Shown one piece after another: positions 62,619 through 64,000 of a stretch of 64,000 nucleotides of DNA. Every line of letters starts with the position of its first letter. Within the stretch, counting starts at the first letter, position 1. Source of the stretch: Bacillota bacterium (GTDB lineage Bacteria > Bacillota > Clostridia > Clostridiales > Clostridiaceae); NCBI GenBank assembly GCA_030706015.1, contig JAUZPI010000006.1, forward strand, positions 1 to 64,000, written 5' to 3'. The notes beneath the pieces are model-generated. The model made no database searches and was not told the origin of the DNA. It worked only from the letters and a program-made list of their open reading frames with translations. Made by a program: the position numbers and the translations under genes.

Positions 62619-62623
62619 ATATC

Positions 62624-62652
62624 TTGACATGGGAAAAAATATATAATAGTAT
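62624..62652 (+). promoter_or_regulatory. Promoter of the metG T-box transcript
   Basis: TTGACA (62624-62629), 17 bases, TAGTAT (62647-62652). A closer TATAAT at 62642 is too near the -35 to pair with it. Confidence 0.6.
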
Positions 62653-62666
62653 TATATTATTGTTTA

Positions 62667-62952
62667 AGGCATTGATGGGAAGAGTAGTAAATAGAGTTGA
62701 TTAAAGAGAGCTGATAGGTTGGTGAAAGTCAGCATCAATAAAATTTATGAATATGGCCCCGGAGCTGATTACTTGAAGTTAAGTAGGGTAATACGGAAGC
62801 AGCCGTTATACTGCAAGGTGATAAAATTTAGCATGAATATGCTGAAGGAGTCACTTAGTGAGATTTCTACTGCGAGGTAGAAATAAATTAGAGTGGTAAC
62901 GCGTAAGGTCGCCTCTAAATAGAGCATAAAGCTTTATTTAGAGGTTTTTTTA
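62667..62952 (+). promoter_or_regulatory. T-box riboswitch, methionine class, ahead of metG
   Basis: The leader has the stem I start (AGAGAGCTGATAGGTTGGTG), a specifier-loop context GAATATGGCC with the Met codon ATG at 62753-62755, and the T-box core AGAGTGGTAACGCG (62890-62903), which pairs with the uncharged tRNA end. It ends in a terminator: CCTCTAAATA (62912-62921) with TATTTAGAGG (62936-62945) and TTTTTTT. Uncharged tRNA-Met would favour read-through into the synthetase gene. Confidence 0.95.
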
Positions 62953-62984
62953 TTGTCAATATTTTATCTAAGGAGGAATTACCA

Positions 62985-64000
62985 ATGTGTGAAAAGAAGA
63001 CATTTTACATCACAACCCCTATTTACTATCCATCAGCTAAATTACATATAGGAAATACCTATACTACAGTAGCAGCTGATGCCATTGCTAGATTTAAAAG
63101 ACTTAATGGATATGATGTTATGTTCTTAACAGGAACAGATGAACATGGACAAAAAATTCAAAGATTGGCTGAAACTAAAGGAGTTACCCCTAAGGCTTAC
63201 GTTGATGAAATAGTTGCTGGTATTCAAGAGTTATGGAAAATGATGAACATCAGCTATGATAAATTTATAAGAACTACTGATGATTATCATATTGAAGTGG
63301 TTCAAAAAATATTTAAACAATTATATGATCAAGGTGACATATACAAGGGTTCTTATGAAGGCTGGTACTGTACACCGTGTGAATCCTTCTGGACTGATAC
63401 ACAAGTAGTTAATGGAAATTGTCCAGACTGTGGAAGACCTGTGGAGAAGGCTAAGGAAGAAGCATATTTCTTCAAAATGTCAAAATATGCAGATAGACTT
63501 ATAGAATATATTGAAACTCATCCAGAATTTATTCAACCAGAATCAAGAAAGAATGAAATGCTGAATAATTTCTTGAAGCCAGGATTACAGGATCTTTGTG
63601 TGTCAAGAACTTCATTTAATTGGGGAATACCTGTAAGCTTCGATGAAAAGCATGTAGTATATGTATGGATAGATGCTCTTGCAAACTATATTACAGCTCT
63701 TGGTTATGGTACTGGTAATGAAGATGCCTATAAGAAATATTGGCCGGCAGATGTTCATCTCGTTGGTAAAGATATCATAAGATTTCATACTATTTACTGG
63801 CCAATTATGTTAATGGCATTAGGTCAAGAACTTCCAAAACAAGTTTTTGGTCATGGCTGGCTGCTTGTAGACGGTGGAAAGATGTCAAAATCCAAAGGAA
63901 ACGTAGTAGATCCTGTGGTACTTGTTAATCATTTTGGAACAGATGCCGTTAGATATTATCTTCTCCATGAAATACCTTTCGGAGCAGATGGATTATTTAA
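62985..64000 (+). CDS. metG: Methionyl-tRNA synthetase, 3' end cut by the window
   Basis: Class I synthetase that charges tRNA-Met; the first 338 codons are present. The signature is KLHIGN (HIGH variant) in YYPSAKLHIGNTYTT, then FLTGTDEHGQKI, a zinc-type knuckle CTPCESFWTDTQ with CPDCGRP, WIDALANYI, and VDGGKMSKSKGNVVDP with KMSKS near residue 300. The start at 62985 follows AAGGAGG. The C-terminal anticodon domain lies beyond the window. Expression is controlled by the T-box just upstream. Confidence 0.97.
   Translation, partial: MCEKKTFYITTPIYYPSAKLHIGNTYTTVAADAIARFKRLNGYDVMFLTGTDEHGQKIQRLAETKGVTPKAYVDEIVAGIQELWKMMNISYDKFIRTTDDYHIEVVQKIFKQLYDQGDIYKGSYEGWYCTPCESFWTDTQVVNGNCPDCGRPVEKAKEEAYFFKMSKYADRLIEYIETHPEFIQPESRKNEMLNNFLKPGLQDLCVSRTSFNWGIPVSFDEKHVVYVWIDALANYITALGYGTGNEDAYKKYWPADVHLVGKDIIRFHTIYWPIMLMALGQELPKQVFGHGWLLVDGGKMSKSKGNVVDPVVLVNHFGTDAVRYYLLHEIPFGADGLF

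Noticed and set aside
1..64000. Search for tRNA, rRNA and intact insertion sequences
   Set aside because: No tRNA-like cloverleaf with GTTC/TTC arms or CCA end, no rRNA sequence and no transposase with terminal repeats was seen.

Overview
The window is low-GC DNA (long A/T-rich spacers, strong AGGAGG-type ribosome sites, U-tailed hairpin terminators) of a spore-forming, hydrogen-metabolising anaerobe, most likely Clostridium in the strict sense. Supporting genes are hydG with a TM1266-type regulator, spmA/spmB, sigI/rsgI, a BioY biotin transporter, a BlaI/BlaR1-type pair and a T-box-controlled metG. No rRNA, tRNA, CRISPR array or intact transposase was seen. Both ends cut a gene: a methyltransferase on the left and metG on the right.

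Layout. 1-5.8 kb: methyltransferase end, an attenuator-like leader, the hydrogenase regulator and HydG, an Lrp-type regulator with a NIPSNAP protein, small membrane proteins, a HIT protein and a decayed dehydrogenase. 5.9-9.7 kb: bioY operon with a recognisable promoter and BirA-type operator, a secreted sedolisin and a tRNA-dihydrouridine synthase. 9.8-17.9 kb: an ArsR-type regulator with a MutS-like ATPase, two gene remnants, a CrtC/AttH-like protein, an aldehyde dehydrogenase and a GH13 glucan hydrolase. 17.9-37.1 kb: a nonribosomal lipopeptide locus. 37.5-40.6 kb: a two-gene RNA repair set plus glycerate kinase. 40.8-49.9 kb: a GH113-like protein, the sigI-rsgI locus with a divergent small secreted peptide, two paralogous WYL regulators, a HAD phosphatase, an amidohydrolase, a GyrI-like protein and a COG4705 membrane protein. 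50-64 kb: BlaI with a BlaR1-phosphodiester glycosidase fusion, GNAT, ArsC/Spx-like, DinB-like, HAD, spmAB, a 42-residue membrane peptide, a TPR lipoprotein, a SNF2 helicase and T-box metG.

The most unusual content is the NRPS locus. Two synthetases form the line FAAL-T-C-A(Asp)-T-C-A(Glu)-T-E // C(DCL)-A(Glu-like)-T*-E-T-(papain-like BtrH domain). T* has Asp where the phosphopantetheine Ser should be, a second carrier follows the last E domain, and a thiol-acyltransferase-like domain replaces the usual thioesterase. An MFS exporter follows, and two paralogous DUF1611 P-loop proteins bracket the set. My inference is an acidic acyl-Asp-D-Glu-based lipopeptide released onto an unknown acceptor (or cyclised).

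Second-rank items are two divergent promoter-like sites of identical geometry beside sigI, one reading into a new 44-residue secreted peptide; a probable terminator/antiterminator switch ahead of the hydrogenase maturation genes; and an HD-kinase plus RNA ligase repair pair. All family calls and domain borders were made by eye; no searches were run.
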